From Myxococcales bacterium (GTDB taxonomy: Bacteria > Myxococcota_A > Polyangia > Polyangiales > Houyiibacteriaceae): DNA of 32,219 bases. How positions within the stretch are numbered: position 1 is the first letter of the stretch; each line of letters begins with the position of its first letter. The stretch covers positions 1-32,219 of the forward strand of contig JAHBWH010000089.1 of assembly GCA_019637115.1 (NCBI GenBank), written 5' to 3'. Under the pieces are notes generated by a model. It did no database searches and was not told where the DNA came from. It was given only the letters and a program-made list of their open reading frames with translations. This document shows, in pieces, positions 13,896 through 22,151 of the stretch. Both the position numbers and the translations under genes were made by a program.

Positions 13896-14912
13896 ATGAC
13901 CATGACCTTCACCCTCGAGAATGACTCCCTCCGCGTTGGCGACGTCACCCTGCAGTTCCAGCGCACCCTGCGCATCCCCGACGACGGCAGACGCTACCCG
14001 CTCCCGCCCGGACTCGGCGCCTTTCCGCTGCGTCGCGTCGACGACTACGCGGACCGAGTCCCGGGCGACTGGCGCGCGCGCGGCGGCGTGATGCTCCCGA
14101 TGTACCAGCGCGAGGCGATGTGGCTCAGCATGCGCGCGCCGCAGTGGAAGCCGCACGCGATGAAGGTCGCGGTCGGCAAGGTCTGCGCGCTCACCGGCGC
14201 GCGCTGGAGCGAGGCGCTGCACGGCGCGTCGAGCGCTGGCGATGGTCAGGACTACTTGGTCTTCCCGCCGCAGCCGTGGCTCGACGGGATCTGCACCGGC
14301 AAGGGCACGATCCGTCAGTTCGTCGCGATGCCGCTCGGCATGGGATACACGGTCGAGGGCCAAGTCACCGGAGAAGAGGTCTTCGGCGGGCTCCAGCTGA
14401 AGGTCGTGCCGCCGAAGCCCGGCCGCTTCGCGCCGCCCCCACCCACGACGCTGCGACGTCGCGAGGCCACGGGCGCGTTCATGATGCCGTGCGCGGCCCC
14501 GGCGGCCGCCGCGCCGCAGAAGGCCGCCGGCGCGCTCGGCCTCGCGGCCGGCGGGCAGATGGAGCAGAAGATCTACCCCGACCCGCACGGCCTCGACACG
14601 TGGGACGTGAGCGCGGCGTCGCGGATCTTCGTCCACCTCGTGAGCAGCGAGCTCTGGCGGGAGATCACGGGTGAGGAGCCCCCGGCGACCCCGGTGACGG
14701 CGAAGACGTACGCGCAGCACGGGCTGCCGTGGTTCTCGCTCTACGATGAGCAGGCGCCGACGCTCGCGCCGACCGACGCGCTCGCCAAAGTGAAGAGCGT
14801 CAAGACGCTCGACGCCGAGAAGAGCACGCACCCTCTGCAGGACGACGCGCCCATCACGGTTGGGCCCGTCGTAAAGCTGCCCGCGAACGGCGTCCGCGAT
14901 GGCGACTGGTGA
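13896..14912 (+). CDS. uncharacterised protein, 338 aa
   Basis: A 338-residue protein with a strong ribosome-binding site (GAAAGGAG, 13881-13888) in front of the ATG at 13896. There is no signal peptide or membrane helix. Striking segments are GVMLPMYQREAMWLSMRAPQ, KVAVGKVCALTGARW, DYLVFPPQPWLDGICTGKGT and IRQFVAMPLGMGYTVEGQVT. From memory these resemble proteins annotated only as hypothetical in GC-rich bacteria such as streptomycetes. The middle (about 195-225) is an Ala/Pro linker, and a second part contains YPDPHGLDTWDVSAASRIFV. The C terminus ends ANGVRDGDW. The gene is divergent from the ECF sigma gene at 12641-13723, so it could be a target of it (inference). A 37-bp tandem array begins immediately after its stop. 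Confidence 0.75.
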   Translation: MTMTFTLENDSLRVGDVTLQFQRTLRIPDDGRRYPLPPGLGAFPLRRVDDYADRVPGDWRARGGVMLPMYQREAMWLSMRAPQWKPHAMKVAVGKVCALTGARWSEALHGASSAGDGQDYLVFPPQPWLDGICTGKGTIRQFVAMPLGMGYTVEGQVTGEEVFGGLQLKVVPPKPGRFAPPPPTTLRRREATGAFMMPCAAPAAAAPQKAAGALGLAAGGQMEQKIYPDPHGLDTWDVSAASRIFVHLVSSELWREITGEEPPATPVTAKTYAQHGLPWFSLYDEQAPTLAPTDALAKVKSVKTLDAEKSTHPLQDDAPITVGPVVKLPANGVRDGDW

Positions 14913-14913
14913 G

Positions 14914-15157
14914 CGCGCGCTCGTGAGCCTTCATGCGGCACTGCCTCGACCGCGCGCTCGCTCGTCAGCCTTCATGCGGCGCTTCCTCGACCGCGCGCTC
15001 GTCAGCCTGCATCCAGTGTTGCCTCGAGCGAACGCGCTCCCGTCAGCCTGCATCCCGCTGCCTCGAGCGGGTGCTCGTCAGCCTGCATCCAGTGTTGCCT
15101 CGAGCGGGTGCTCGTCAGCCTGCATCCAGTGTTGTCTCGAGCGCGCGCTCGTCAGCC
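14914..15157. repeat. about six-copy 37-bp tandem array between convergent genes
   Basis: Units start with G[TA]CAGCCT at about 14924, 14964, 15001, 15042, 15077 and 15114, with a partial copy at 15151; the spacings are about 39, 37, 41, 35, 37 and 37 bp. A typical unit reads GTCAGCCTGCATCCAGTGTT then GCCTCGAGCG and a GCTC-rich end. Copies at 15077 and 15114 are nearly identical and the outer ones are diverged. CGAGC/GCTCG dyads occur at unit junctions, for example the perfect 14-bp palindrome CGAGCGCGCGCTCG at 15139-15152. The array fills the 256 bp between the stop at 14912 and the convergent stop at 15169, beginning right after the first stop codon. Confidence 0.88.
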
Positions 15158-15168
15158 TCGTCGTCAGC

Positions 15169-17184
15169 TCATCGCGCGAGGTGGCGATCCAAGAAGAGCA
15201 CCGCGAGCTCGAGGAAGAGATCGCGGTTCTCCTTCTTGCGGAAGCCGTGGCCCTCGTCGTAGGCGAGCATGTACCAGACGTCGCGGCCGCTCTCGCGCAC
15301 CGCGCGGACGATCTGCTCGGCCTCGCTCGCGGGCACACGCGGGTCGTTCGCGCCCTGCGCCACGAAGAGCGCCGAGCGGATGCGATCGACGTGGCTGAGC
15401 GGCGAGATCTCTTGCAAGAACGCGCGCATCTCCGGGTCGCGCTCGTCGCCGTACTCCGCGCGGCGCAGGTCCTGTCGGTACCCTCGCGTGCTCTCGAGGA
15501 AGGTGACGAAGTTGCTGATGCCGACGACGTTCACGCCGGCGCGCAGGCGCTCGCCGAAGTGCACGAGCGACGCGAGCACCATGTAGCCGCCGTAGCTCCC
15601 GCCGTAGACGGCGACGCGCCCTTCGTCCAAATGCGGCTGAGTCGCGATCCACTCGAGGAGCGCGCCGATGTCGCGGACGGAGTCCTCGCGGAGCCGGCCG
15701 TCGTCGAGCCCGAGGTAGGTCTTGCCGTAGCCGTCGCTACCGCGGACGTTTGGGACCACGACGGCGACTCCGCGCTCGACCGCGAGGAACTGCGTCAGCC
15801 CGCTGAGCCAGGGTCGGGCCTGAGATTCGGGGCCACCGTGGATCTGTACGACGACCGGGAAGGGGCCCTCGCCGCGCGGTCGATAGACGAAGGCGGGGAT
15901 CTCACGCTCGTCGAAGGTTCGGTAGCGGATGAGCTCGGGCTCGATGAAGGTCGAGGCGTCGAGGCCGCCGATCTCGCTCTCGGTGTAGCGGACGAGGCGG
16001 CGACGGCGGAGGTCGTAGGTGTAGGCGTCGGCGGTACGCGTCGCGCCCTCGAGCGTGAAGCCGAGCACGTCCGCGCGGGGCGCGAGCTGCAAGCCCGAGA
16101 GGATGCCGCGCGGCAGTCCGTCGACGACACGCGCGCGATTCGTCCGCGTGTCGAGCACCCGCAGCACGGAGTAGCCGTCTTCGTTCGTGCTGAACGCGAG
16201 CGTGCGGCGATCGCCCGAGATCGCGAGCCCCTCGACGTTCCAGGGGATGTCGGCGCTCAGGTTGCGCCACGGCCGCGCTGGGTCGCGCGCGTCGAAGGCG
16301 TAGAGCTGGCGGAAGTCGCCGTCGCGATCCGAGAGCACGTAGATCGTCTCGCCCGGGCCGAAGACGGCCCGCTGATAGGACGCGATCGTGTCCTCCGGAG
16401 AGAGCCGCGTGACCGCGTCGGTCTCGAGGTCGACGACGAAGAGCCGCGAGTCCGTGATCGACACGTACTGTCCGGCGAGGAGCTTCTTCCCGTCCGGCGA
16501 GAAGTCGATGGGGTACCAATAGCCGTCGCGATCGATGCGACGCACCTCGCCCTCACGGCCCTCGACCGGCAGGCGGTGGACGAAGAGGTCCATGTCGGTG
16601 CCGTTGCGCGCGTTCCCTGCGTACGCGAGCAGGGCGCCGTCGGGGCTGGCGACGAGCGCTTGATGCTTGCTGCGGCCGTCGGTGAGCAAGGTCGCCCGGC
16701 CCGTCGAGCGATCGAGCAGGTGGATCTGGTGGTCCTCGTCGCCGCCGACGTCCTTGAGGTACGCGAGGAGGTTCGGGCGCCGCGGCAGCAGCGTGGCGCT
16801 GGCGATCGGCTCATCCGCGAAGGTCAGCTGCTTGCGCGCGCCGTTCGGCTGCGCGACCCAGTGGAGCTGCGAGGTCTCGGCGAAGCGCGTGGCGACGAGG
16901 ACTTGCTGGCCGTCGTCGGTGAGGCCGAGCAGGCTCGCCGAGCGCAGCTCTTGGTATTGCGCGAGGCGCTCGCGGAGAGAGGCCGGGATCTCGGGTGTGC
17001 CCTCGAGGTGCACGCCGCGGGTCGGTTGTGCCTCTGGCTCGGGGTCGGTCGCGTCGACGACCGGCTCGGCGGCCGGCGCCTCGTCGCCGGGTGGCGGGGG
17101 CGCGGCGGGGACGGTGGGACAGGGGGCGTCGGCGCAGGCCGAGAGCACCCCGACGATCGAGCAGAGCGAGAAGAGAACACGCAT
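15169..17184 (-). CDS. S9 (prolyl oligopeptidase-type) serine peptidase lipoprotein
   Basis: A 671-residue exported peptidase. MRVLFSLCSIVGVLSAC is a lipoprotein signal with Cys17, followed by a Pro/Glu-rich linker to about residue 60. Residues about 80-400 form a beta-propeller with WD40-like PD repeats (ASPDGALLAYAG, DFSPDGKKLLAG, FGPGETIYVLSDRDGDF). The alpha/beta-hydrolase domain starts near 425 (PFPVVVQIHGGPESQ) and carries the catalytic triad Ser530 (GGSYGGYM), Asp614 (GANDPRVP) and His646 (DEGHGF), with spacing typical of prolyl oligopeptidases and acylaminoacyl peptidases. It probably trims oligopeptides at the cell envelope. The exact specificity (Pro, acyl-amino acid or dipeptidyl) cannot be read from the sequence. 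It is convergent with the 13896 gene. Confidence 0.93.
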   Translation of the reverse strand: MRVLFSLCSIVGVLSACADAPCPTVPAAPPPPGDEAPAAEPVVDATDPEPEAQPTRGVHLEGTPEIPASLRERLAQYQELRSASLLGLTDDGQQVLVATRFAETSQLHWVAQPNGARKQLTFADEPIASATLLPRRPNLLAYLKDVGGDEDHQIHLLDRSTGRATLLTDGRSKHQALVASPDGALLAYAGNARNGTDMDLFVHRLPVEGREGEVRRIDRDGYWYPIDFSPDGKKLLAGQYVSITDSRLFVVDLETDAVTRLSPEDTIASYQRAVFGPGETIYVLSDRDGDFRQLYAFDARDPARPWRNLSADIPWNVEGLAISGDRRTLAFSTNEDGYSVLRVLDTRTNRARVVDGLPRGILSGLQLAPRADVLGFTLEGATRTADAYTYDLRRRRLVRYTESEIGGLDASTFIEPELIRYRTFDEREIPAFVYRPRGEGPFPVVVQIHGGPESQARPWLSGLTQFLAVERGVAVVVPNVRGSDGYGKTYLGLDDGRLREDSVRDIGALLEWIATQPHLDEGRVAVYGGSYGGYMVLASLVHFGERLRAGVNVVGISNFVTFLESTRGYRQDLRRAEYGDERDPEMRAFLQEISPLSHVDRIRSALFVAQGANDPRVPASEAEQIVRAVRESGRDVWYMLAYDEGHGFRKKENRDLFLELAVLFLDRHLAR

Positions 17185-17237
17185 GGCGCGGGAGGGTACC
17201 AGGGCACGCGGCGCGCGCCCCCTCGTTCCACGCTCTC

Positions 17238-17394
17238 TCAGCGTTCGCTCGCGCGGCGTTCGTTCGCTCGCGCTCGCTCGCGCGGGCTCGGCGCTCGTTC
17301 GCCGAGCGTGGTCAGCGCATGCTCGTGTGGGCTCGGCGCTCGTCCTCGTACACCGAGCGCTCGCTCCGGCACGCTCGCGGGCGCCGCTCGCTCA
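17238..17394 (-). repeat. degenerate repeats beyond the terC stop codon
   Basis: On the minus strand the end of terC, with its stop triplet (TCA on the plus strand at 17392), is followed by similar CGCGAGCG-rich segments, each with a TCA-containing core at 17312 and 17238, spaced 80 and 74 bp. Within them the 15-mer GGGCTCGGCGCTCGT recurs exactly at 17284-17298 and 17329-17343. Copies are much diverged and the composition is simple, so this is less certain than the other arrays. It occupies the gap up to the start of the S9 peptidase gene (17184). Confidence 0.45.
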
Positions 17395-18396
17395 GCGCTC
17401 GCTCGCGCGGGCACGCTGGCGCGCGAGCGAGATGCCGACCGCGACGCCGAGCGAGATCACGATGAGCGTCAGCGAGATCCAGTTGGGCACGTGCACCCAG
17501 GAGTGGATGACCAGCTTCACGCCGATGAAGGTGAGGATGATCGCCAGCGCGTAGCGGATCTCGCCGAACTTGTGGATCGCGTTCTCGAGCACGAAGTAGA
17601 GCGAGCGCAGCCCGAGGATCGCGAAGATGTTCGAGGTGAAGACGATGAACGAATCGGGCGCGACCGCGAGCACGGCCGGGATGGAGTCGAGGGCGAAGAC
17701 GAGGTCCATCCACTCGATGACGATGAGGCAGAGGCCGAGCTTGCTCATCATCTTCTTGCCGTCGACCCGCACGAAGAAGTGGCCGCCGTGGTCGACCTCG
17801 TCGGGGGCGACGTTGAACCAGCGCCGCAGCTTGCCGATGAAGCCGGTGTCGGGCCCCTCGTCCTCGCCCTCGACCTCGCCCTTCTCGGGGACGAAGAGCT
17901 TCAGGCCCGTGTAGATGAGGTAGGCGCCGAAGATGTAGAAGAGCCACTCGAACTTCTGGAGCAGCCAGACACCGCTCAGGAGCATCGTGCCGCGCATGAG
18001 GATCGCGCCGAGCACGCCCCAGAAGAGCACCCGATGGCGGTGACGCGCCTCGACCTTGAACTGCCCGAAGACGAGCGCGATGACGAAGATGTTGTCGACG
18101 CTCAGCGACTTCTCGAGCAGGTAGGCGGTGACGTAGCGGGTCGCTGCGAGCGCGCCGGCCCCCGACGCCATCTCCATCGGCTGGCCCCGAGCGTCGACGA
18201 CCTGCGCGCCGCCCCAGCCGTACTCGAACATCGCCCAGACGAAGCCGGTGAAGCTGAGGCCGAGCGTGATCCACACGAAGGTCCAGCCCGTGGCCTCCTT
18301 CAGCGACACCGCGTGCGCGTCGCGGTGGAACACGCCGAGGTCGAGGGCGAGCAGGATGACGACCAGGACGAGGAACCCGACCCAGAAGACGGTCAT
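17392..18396 (-). CDS. TerC/Alx-family integral membrane protein
   Basis: A 334-residue inner-membrane protein. The ATG at 18396 is preceded by GGGAG at a good distance; the open frame upstream is not protein-like. The first helix is MTVFWVGFLVLVVILLALDL, and about seven to nine membrane segments follow. Signature motifs are EKSLSVDNIFVIALVF and EWMDLVFALDSIPAVLAV, whose acidic residues lie in the membrane as in TerC and the manganese exporter Alx (PF03741). A charged cytoplasmic loop (VPEKGEVEGEDEGPDTG) splits the two halves, the usual arrangement. Likely role: manganese efflux or metalation of exported proteins, as described for Alx/MeeF-type proteins, or tellurite resistance by older naming. 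No ter cluster is nearby. No yybP-ykoY riboswitch was recognised upstream. Confidence 0.93.
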   Translation of the reverse strand: MTVFWVGFLVLVVILLALDLGVFHRDAHAVSLKEATGWTFVWITLGLSFTGFVWAMFEYGWGGAQVVDARGQPMEMASGAGALAATRYVTAYLLEKSLSVDNIFVIALVFGQFKVEARHRHRVLFWGVLGAILMRGTMLLSGVWLLQKFEWLFYIFGAYLIYTGLKLFVPEKGEVEGEDEGPDTGFIGKLRRWFNVAPDEVDHGGHFFVRVDGKKMMSKLGLCLIVIEWMDLVFALDSIPAVLAVAPDSFIVFTSNIFAILGLRSLYFVLENAIHKFGEIRYALAIILTFIGVKLVIHSWVHVPNWISLTLIVISLGVAVGISLARQRARASER

Positions 18397-18924
18397 CCAC
18401 ACGCTCCCATGTCGTACGACGAGCCCATCGGAGCGGTGGACATAGCACGGGGGCGGTCGGGGAGGCGAGTTGCAGGCTGGCCGCCGCGGGCGGGTGGCGC
18501 CTGGCGTCGCGTGATCGTCGATTCGCCATGCGGCGCAGGAGAGGTCAGCCTCGGTCTCCGGCGTGGTTCGCGGACCGCGGCCACATGGTTCGTCCGCGTC
18601 CGACCGCGTCCGACCTGACGACCGATGCCGACGGTGACCGATGGAGACCGACGGTCTCATTCCGTGATGTCGAGTGGCGCTTCATCCTGCGATGGCGCTC
18701 GCACCCACGCCACGAAGGACGCACGAAGAGAAAGCCCTTCGTCTCGGGCGCACGAAGAACGACCAGCGAATCACGGTGGCTACGCCACCTGCCGCGGCCA
18801 CAGTGAGCGCCGCTCACGACTCATGTCACCAGCCATTTCGTCCGCCATTGGATGAGCGGAAGGACGAAGAACCGCATTTGTTCAACGTTCGTCGCGTGGC
18901 ACGGTGGTTGCTGTGGAACCAGGC
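18397..18924. other. 528-bp gene-free region between divergent genes
   Basis: No supported gene lies between terC (start 18396, minus) and the protease at 18925 (plus). GC falls below the window average from about 18660. Several short perfect hairpins are present: GAGACC-GAC-GGTCTC at 18644-18658, and, near 18775-18815, GGTGGC-TAC-GCCACC and GTGAGC-GCC-GCTCAC. The GTCCGACCGC motif and CACGAAG are repeated loosely. Both flanking promoters should be here, and a small structured RNA is possible, but nothing was recognised as a known RNA family. Confidence 0.4.
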
Positions 18925-20367
18925 ATGGAACGCTTCGCCGCCCGTCTGCCACTGCTCGTCGCTCTGCTCGTCGCGCTCTCCTGCGTCGCCCCGCCTGCGT
19001 CCGGTGAAGACCTCTCGACCCTCGCGCCGTACGACGACGACCTGGACGACGAGGCGGTCGACCTCGCCGTGATTGGGGGCCGCCGCGAGACGGGACTCCG
19101 CGCGATGGGGTACGTCACGAGCAAGCACGGCGCGTTCGACCCGAGCTTCGGCTACGCCTTCTGCGGAGCCACCCTCATCCATCCGCGCGTCGCGGTGACG
19201 GCCGCGCATTGCGTCACGGAGCCGATGGCGCCCTACTTTTTGGGCTTCGGTGACGTCCCGCCGGTCCCTCAGCGCGTCGCCGCGTGGCGCCGCCGCGATC
19301 TCCCGAACGAGTACGAGGTCAGCCGAGTCGTCGTCAACGAGTCCTACCGATACGTCGACGACGACCCGAACGACATCGCGCTGCTCATCCTGAGCCGAGC
19401 CGTCACCGACGTGACCCCGGCAGTGGTCGGGCACGCGCCGCCCAGCTTCGACTGCGGTCGCGAGCACGGCCGTTCGCTCCGCGCCGTCGGCTACGGCGGC
19501 GAGAGCCCGGGGCTCAACGACTTCGACTTCGACCCCCCGCAGCACCGCAAGAGCCAGCTCCTCTGCGCGCTCCGCCGCGTCCACAACGACCGAGAGATCG
19601 AGCTCCGGAGCCTGGACGGTGGCACCTGCAAGGGCGACAGCGGCGGCGGTCTCTTCGTCGAGGGGGCCTCGGTGAACGGACGGGACGTACTGGTCGGGGT
19701 CGCGTCGCACCTCACCTCCAACCGATGTGCGACCGGCTCCGAGGTGCACTTCATGTATCTCCCGGGCCACGCCAAGTGGATCGCCGAGCGCGCCCGCGCC
19801 GCGCTCGGCACCGCGTTCTGCCCCGAAGGGGACCTCTGCGACCTGACCTTCTCGTGGGCCCGAGAGGACGTCCGCTACCTCGTCGCCCGCGGGATCGTGA
19901 GCGGCCTCGGCGACGGCACGTTCGGGCCGGACCAGCGCCTCACGCGCGCTCAGTTCGCGGTGCTGCTCTCCCACTCGTTCAGCGACCTGCCGGTCGTCCG
20001 GCGGGACGTGCCGAGCTTCAGCGATCGCGCGCAGATCCCGAGCTGGGCGTGGCCGCACGTCGTCGCGAGCTACCAGCGCGGCCTCCTGAGCGGACATGCC
20101 AACGGGACCTTCGGCCCCAGCGATCCTCTGACGCGCCTCCAGGCGATGGTCGCGATCGCGAGCGGGCTCCGGTGGACGGGGACGGACGCCGACCTCTCGC
20201 GCTTCGTCGACCAGGGCCAGGTGCCGGCTTGGGGTCGCACGCAGACCGCAGGCGCCGCGCGCCGGGGCGTCCCCACGGGCTACCACGCCACGCTCCTACG
20301 TCCGAACGACCCTGCCACCCGCGCCGAGGCCGCCGCGTTCCTGGCCCGAGCGCTCCGTTCCCGATGA
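18925..20367 (+). CDS. secreted trypsin-like serine protease with three SLH repeats
   Basis: A 480-residue protein from the ATG at 18925; a GTG at 18904 is also in frame. The signal peptide is MERFAARLPLLVALLVALSC to about ASG; no lipobox is clear. An acidic propeptide leads to VIGGRRE, like the IVGG activation site of chymotrypsin-fold (S1) proteases. The triad is His95 (VTAAHCV), Asp150 (DPNDIALL) and Ser239 (CKGDSGGG). From about residue 305 to the end are three S-layer homology repeats, recognised by GIVSGLGDGTFGPDQRLTRA, GLLSGHANGTFGPSDPLTRL and a third diverged copy (PNDPATRAEAAAFLARAL). SLH repeats anchor proteins to wall or surface polymers, so the protease probably stays on the cell surface. 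It is followed by an SLH-deacetylase gene on the same strand. Confidence 0.9.
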   Translation: MERFAARLPLLVALLVALSCVAPPASGEDLSTLAPYDDDLDDEAVDLAVIGGRRETGLRAMGYVTSKHGAFDPSFGYAFCGATLIHPRVAVTAAHCVTEPMAPYFLGFGDVPPVPQRVAAWRRRDLPNEYEVSRVVVNESYRYVDDDPNDIALLILSRAVTDVTPAVVGHAPPSFDCGREHGRSLRAVGYGGESPGLNDFDFDPPQHRKSQLLCALRRVHNDREIELRSLDGGTCKGDSGGGLFVEGASVNGRDVLVGVASHLTSNRCATGSEVHFMYLPGHAKWIAERARAALGTAFCPEGDLCDLTFSWAREDVRYLVARGIVSGLGDGTFGPDQRLTRAQFAVLLSHSFSDLPVVRRDVPSFSDRAQIPSWAWPHVVASYQRGLLSGHANGTFGPSDPLTRLQAMVAIASGLRWTGTDADLSRFVDQGQVPAWGRTQTAGAARRGVPTGYHATLLRPNDPATRAEAAAFLARALRSR

Positions 20368-20432
20368 CCACCGACGCGCATCATCGGTCTGGGCCCGCAC
20401 GAGAGGCCGAGGCCGCAACCCCAGCGGAGACG

Positions 20433-22016
20433 ATGACCATGCCCCCGACGCGCTCGATGACCATGGCGGCATCGCAGGTGCCGAGGTGGATGTTCGCCGC
20501 GCTGCTCGTTCACGGCTGCAGCTCAGCCGGGGCCGTCGATGTCGATGGCCACGGGGATGGGGGCGCTCTCCTCGACGGAGCCCTCGAGACCTCCGAGGTG
20601 ACGTTGGCGACCTTCCCGCCGAGAGGCTTCCGCGACGTCGGCGTCGATCATTGGGCGCGGCCGTTCATCGACGCGCTCAGCGCTCGTGGCGTGGTCGCAG
20701 GATACCCAGACGGAACGTTCGGACCGGAACGTCGCCTGTCCCGCGGCGAGCTGGCGGCGCTCTTGGCCGAAGGTCTCGAGCTCCGCGCGGCGCCAACCGC
20801 GACCGGTCGCCACGCTCCCCCGCAGTTCTCGGATACGCGCGGCCATTGGGCCGAGTCCGCCGTGGGGGAGGTCTGGCGCACGGGCGCGATGGCGGGATAC
20901 CCGGACGGCACCTTCCGTCCCCAGGCGACCGTCAGCCGTGTCGAGGTGATCGCGGCGCTCGACGCATGGTTGCGAGCGCAGGGGCTCGAGCCCTCGGTCG
21001 CGGGCGAGCCCATGAGGTACTTCGAGGACGCCAACGACGTGCCCAGGTGGGCGTCCGCAGCCGTCGCTCGCGCGCTCTCGTCGCGAATCCCCGCGACGGG
21101 CGGCCTGCGCCGTCGCCTGAGGCCGCTCGAACCCGTCACGCGAGCCGAAGCCGTCGCGATGCTCCATCAAACACTCCACGTCAGCGCCCGGCGCTTGCCC
21201 TTGGTGTCGCGCGGATTGCAGGGCGTCTGCCGCAACGACGACGAGTGCGCCACCGGCGAGCTCTGCGAGCGTCTCCCCGCCGCTGGCTCGTTCTGCACGG
21301 ACGTTCGGCCGAGTGTGGCCGGCGCCCTGCCCGTCCTGATGTACCACGACGTGGTGGCCAGCGAGGCGGACGCGACCGCTCCTGACGACGTCACGGAAGC
21401 TCGATTCCGAGCGCAGATGAGGTGGCTCGCCGAGGGTGGTTACGCCGCCCTCACGAGCGGAGAGGCGATCCGGTACCTGCTCACGGGACGAAGCCCCTAC
21501 CCAGGTCGACCGCTCGTCTTGCTGACCTTCGACGACGGCTACCTCGGGAACTACGAGCGCGCGTGGCCGATCCTCCGAGAGCTCGGCCTCCGCGCGACCT
21601 ACTTCGTGCACACCGACTTCGTGGGAACGGGCGGCGCCGCCGTGAAGCGGAAGATGTCGTGGGAGCAGCTCGCGGAGGTCGAAGCTTCTGGGGTCGTCGA
21701 GGTGCACTCGCACACCCGGACCCATCCACGCCTCGCGGAGCTCGACGAGGCGCAGATCTCGCGTGAGCTGCACGGAGCCGCCCAGGCGCTCTTCTCTCGA
21801 GGTCGCCCCAACCCGCGCCTGCTCGCGTACCCCTTCGGTAGCCACGACGCGCGCGTCCGGGCGCTGGCACGTGGCTACCACCGCGCCGCGTTTCGGGTTG
21901 CGAGCGCCCCCGCGGCGACGGGCGGTGACCTGATGGCGATCCCACGGATCGGGATCGGTCGGCACGTGGACCTCGAGACCTTCGCGTCTTTCTTTCGACG
22001 GGCCCCACAGCATTGA
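20433..22016 (+). CDS. SLH-domain polysaccharide deacetylase lipoprotein
   Basis: About 527 residues from the ATG at 20433, chosen for the AGCGGAG site just upstream; an ATG at 20364 would overlap the previous stop by ATGA and add 23 residues. The signal ends in a lipobox (LLVHGC, Cys29). Three SLH-like repeats follow (GVVAGYPDGTFGPERRLSRG near 86; GAMAGYPDGTFRPQATVSRV near 151; a third near 205-245), then a short Cys-pair segment CRNDDECATGELCERL. From about 298 is a carbohydrate esterase family 4 (NodB) domain: LPVLMYHDVV, TFDDGY (the Asp pair at 366-367 for metal and catalysis) and HSHTRTH (His427/His431 metal ligands). It should remove N- or O-acetyl groups from a surface or wall polysaccharide. 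Its place next to an SLH protease suggests a shared surface location. Confidence 0.9.
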   Translation: MTMPPTRSMTMAASQVPRWMFAALLVHGCSSAGAVDVDGHGDGGALLDGALETSEVTLATFPPRGFRDVGVDHWARPFIDALSARGVVAGYPDGTFGPERRLSRGELAALLAEGLELRAAPTATGRHAPPQFSDTRGHWAESAVGEVWRTGAMAGYPDGTFRPQATVSRVEVIAALDAWLRAQGLEPSVAGEPMRYFEDANDVPRWASAAVARALSSRIPATGGLRRRLRPLEPVTRAEAVAMLHQTLHVSARRLPLVSRGLQGVCRNDDECATGELCERLPAAGSFCTDVRPSVAGALPVLMYHDVVASEADATAPDDVTEARFRAQMRWLAEGGYAALTSGEAIRYLLTGRSPYPGRPLVLLTFDDGYLGNYERAWPILRELGLRATYFVHTDFVGTGGAAVKRKMSWEQLAEVEASGVVEVHSHTRTHPRLAELDEAQISRELHGAAQALFSRGRPNPRLLAYPFGSHDARVRALARGYHRAAFRVASAPAATGGDLMAIPRIGIGRHVDLETFASFFRRAPQH

Positions 22017-22151
22017 CCACGTGAGCTTGGTGAGGAGCTCAGAGCCCCGGAGGAGACCGTTGACCCCATGACGCCTGCTCGAGCGACGATGGCGACGCGA
22101 ATCGCCCGCGATCATGGTGGCGGCGCGAGGATTGCAGGGAATCCGCTGGTC

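Noticed and set aside
14914-15157. CRISPR array
   Set aside because: The whole 37-bp period is repeated, with no unique spacers, and no cas genes are nearby.
18397-18560. manganese (yybP-ykoY) riboswitch upstream of terC
   Set aside because: Sought because TerC/Alx genes often have one, but the conserved loop motifs were not recognised.
14899-18618. 1239-residue open frame on the plus strand
   Set aside because: It runs antisense through the S9 peptidase and TerC genes, both of which have clear motifs; composition is typical of antisense frames.
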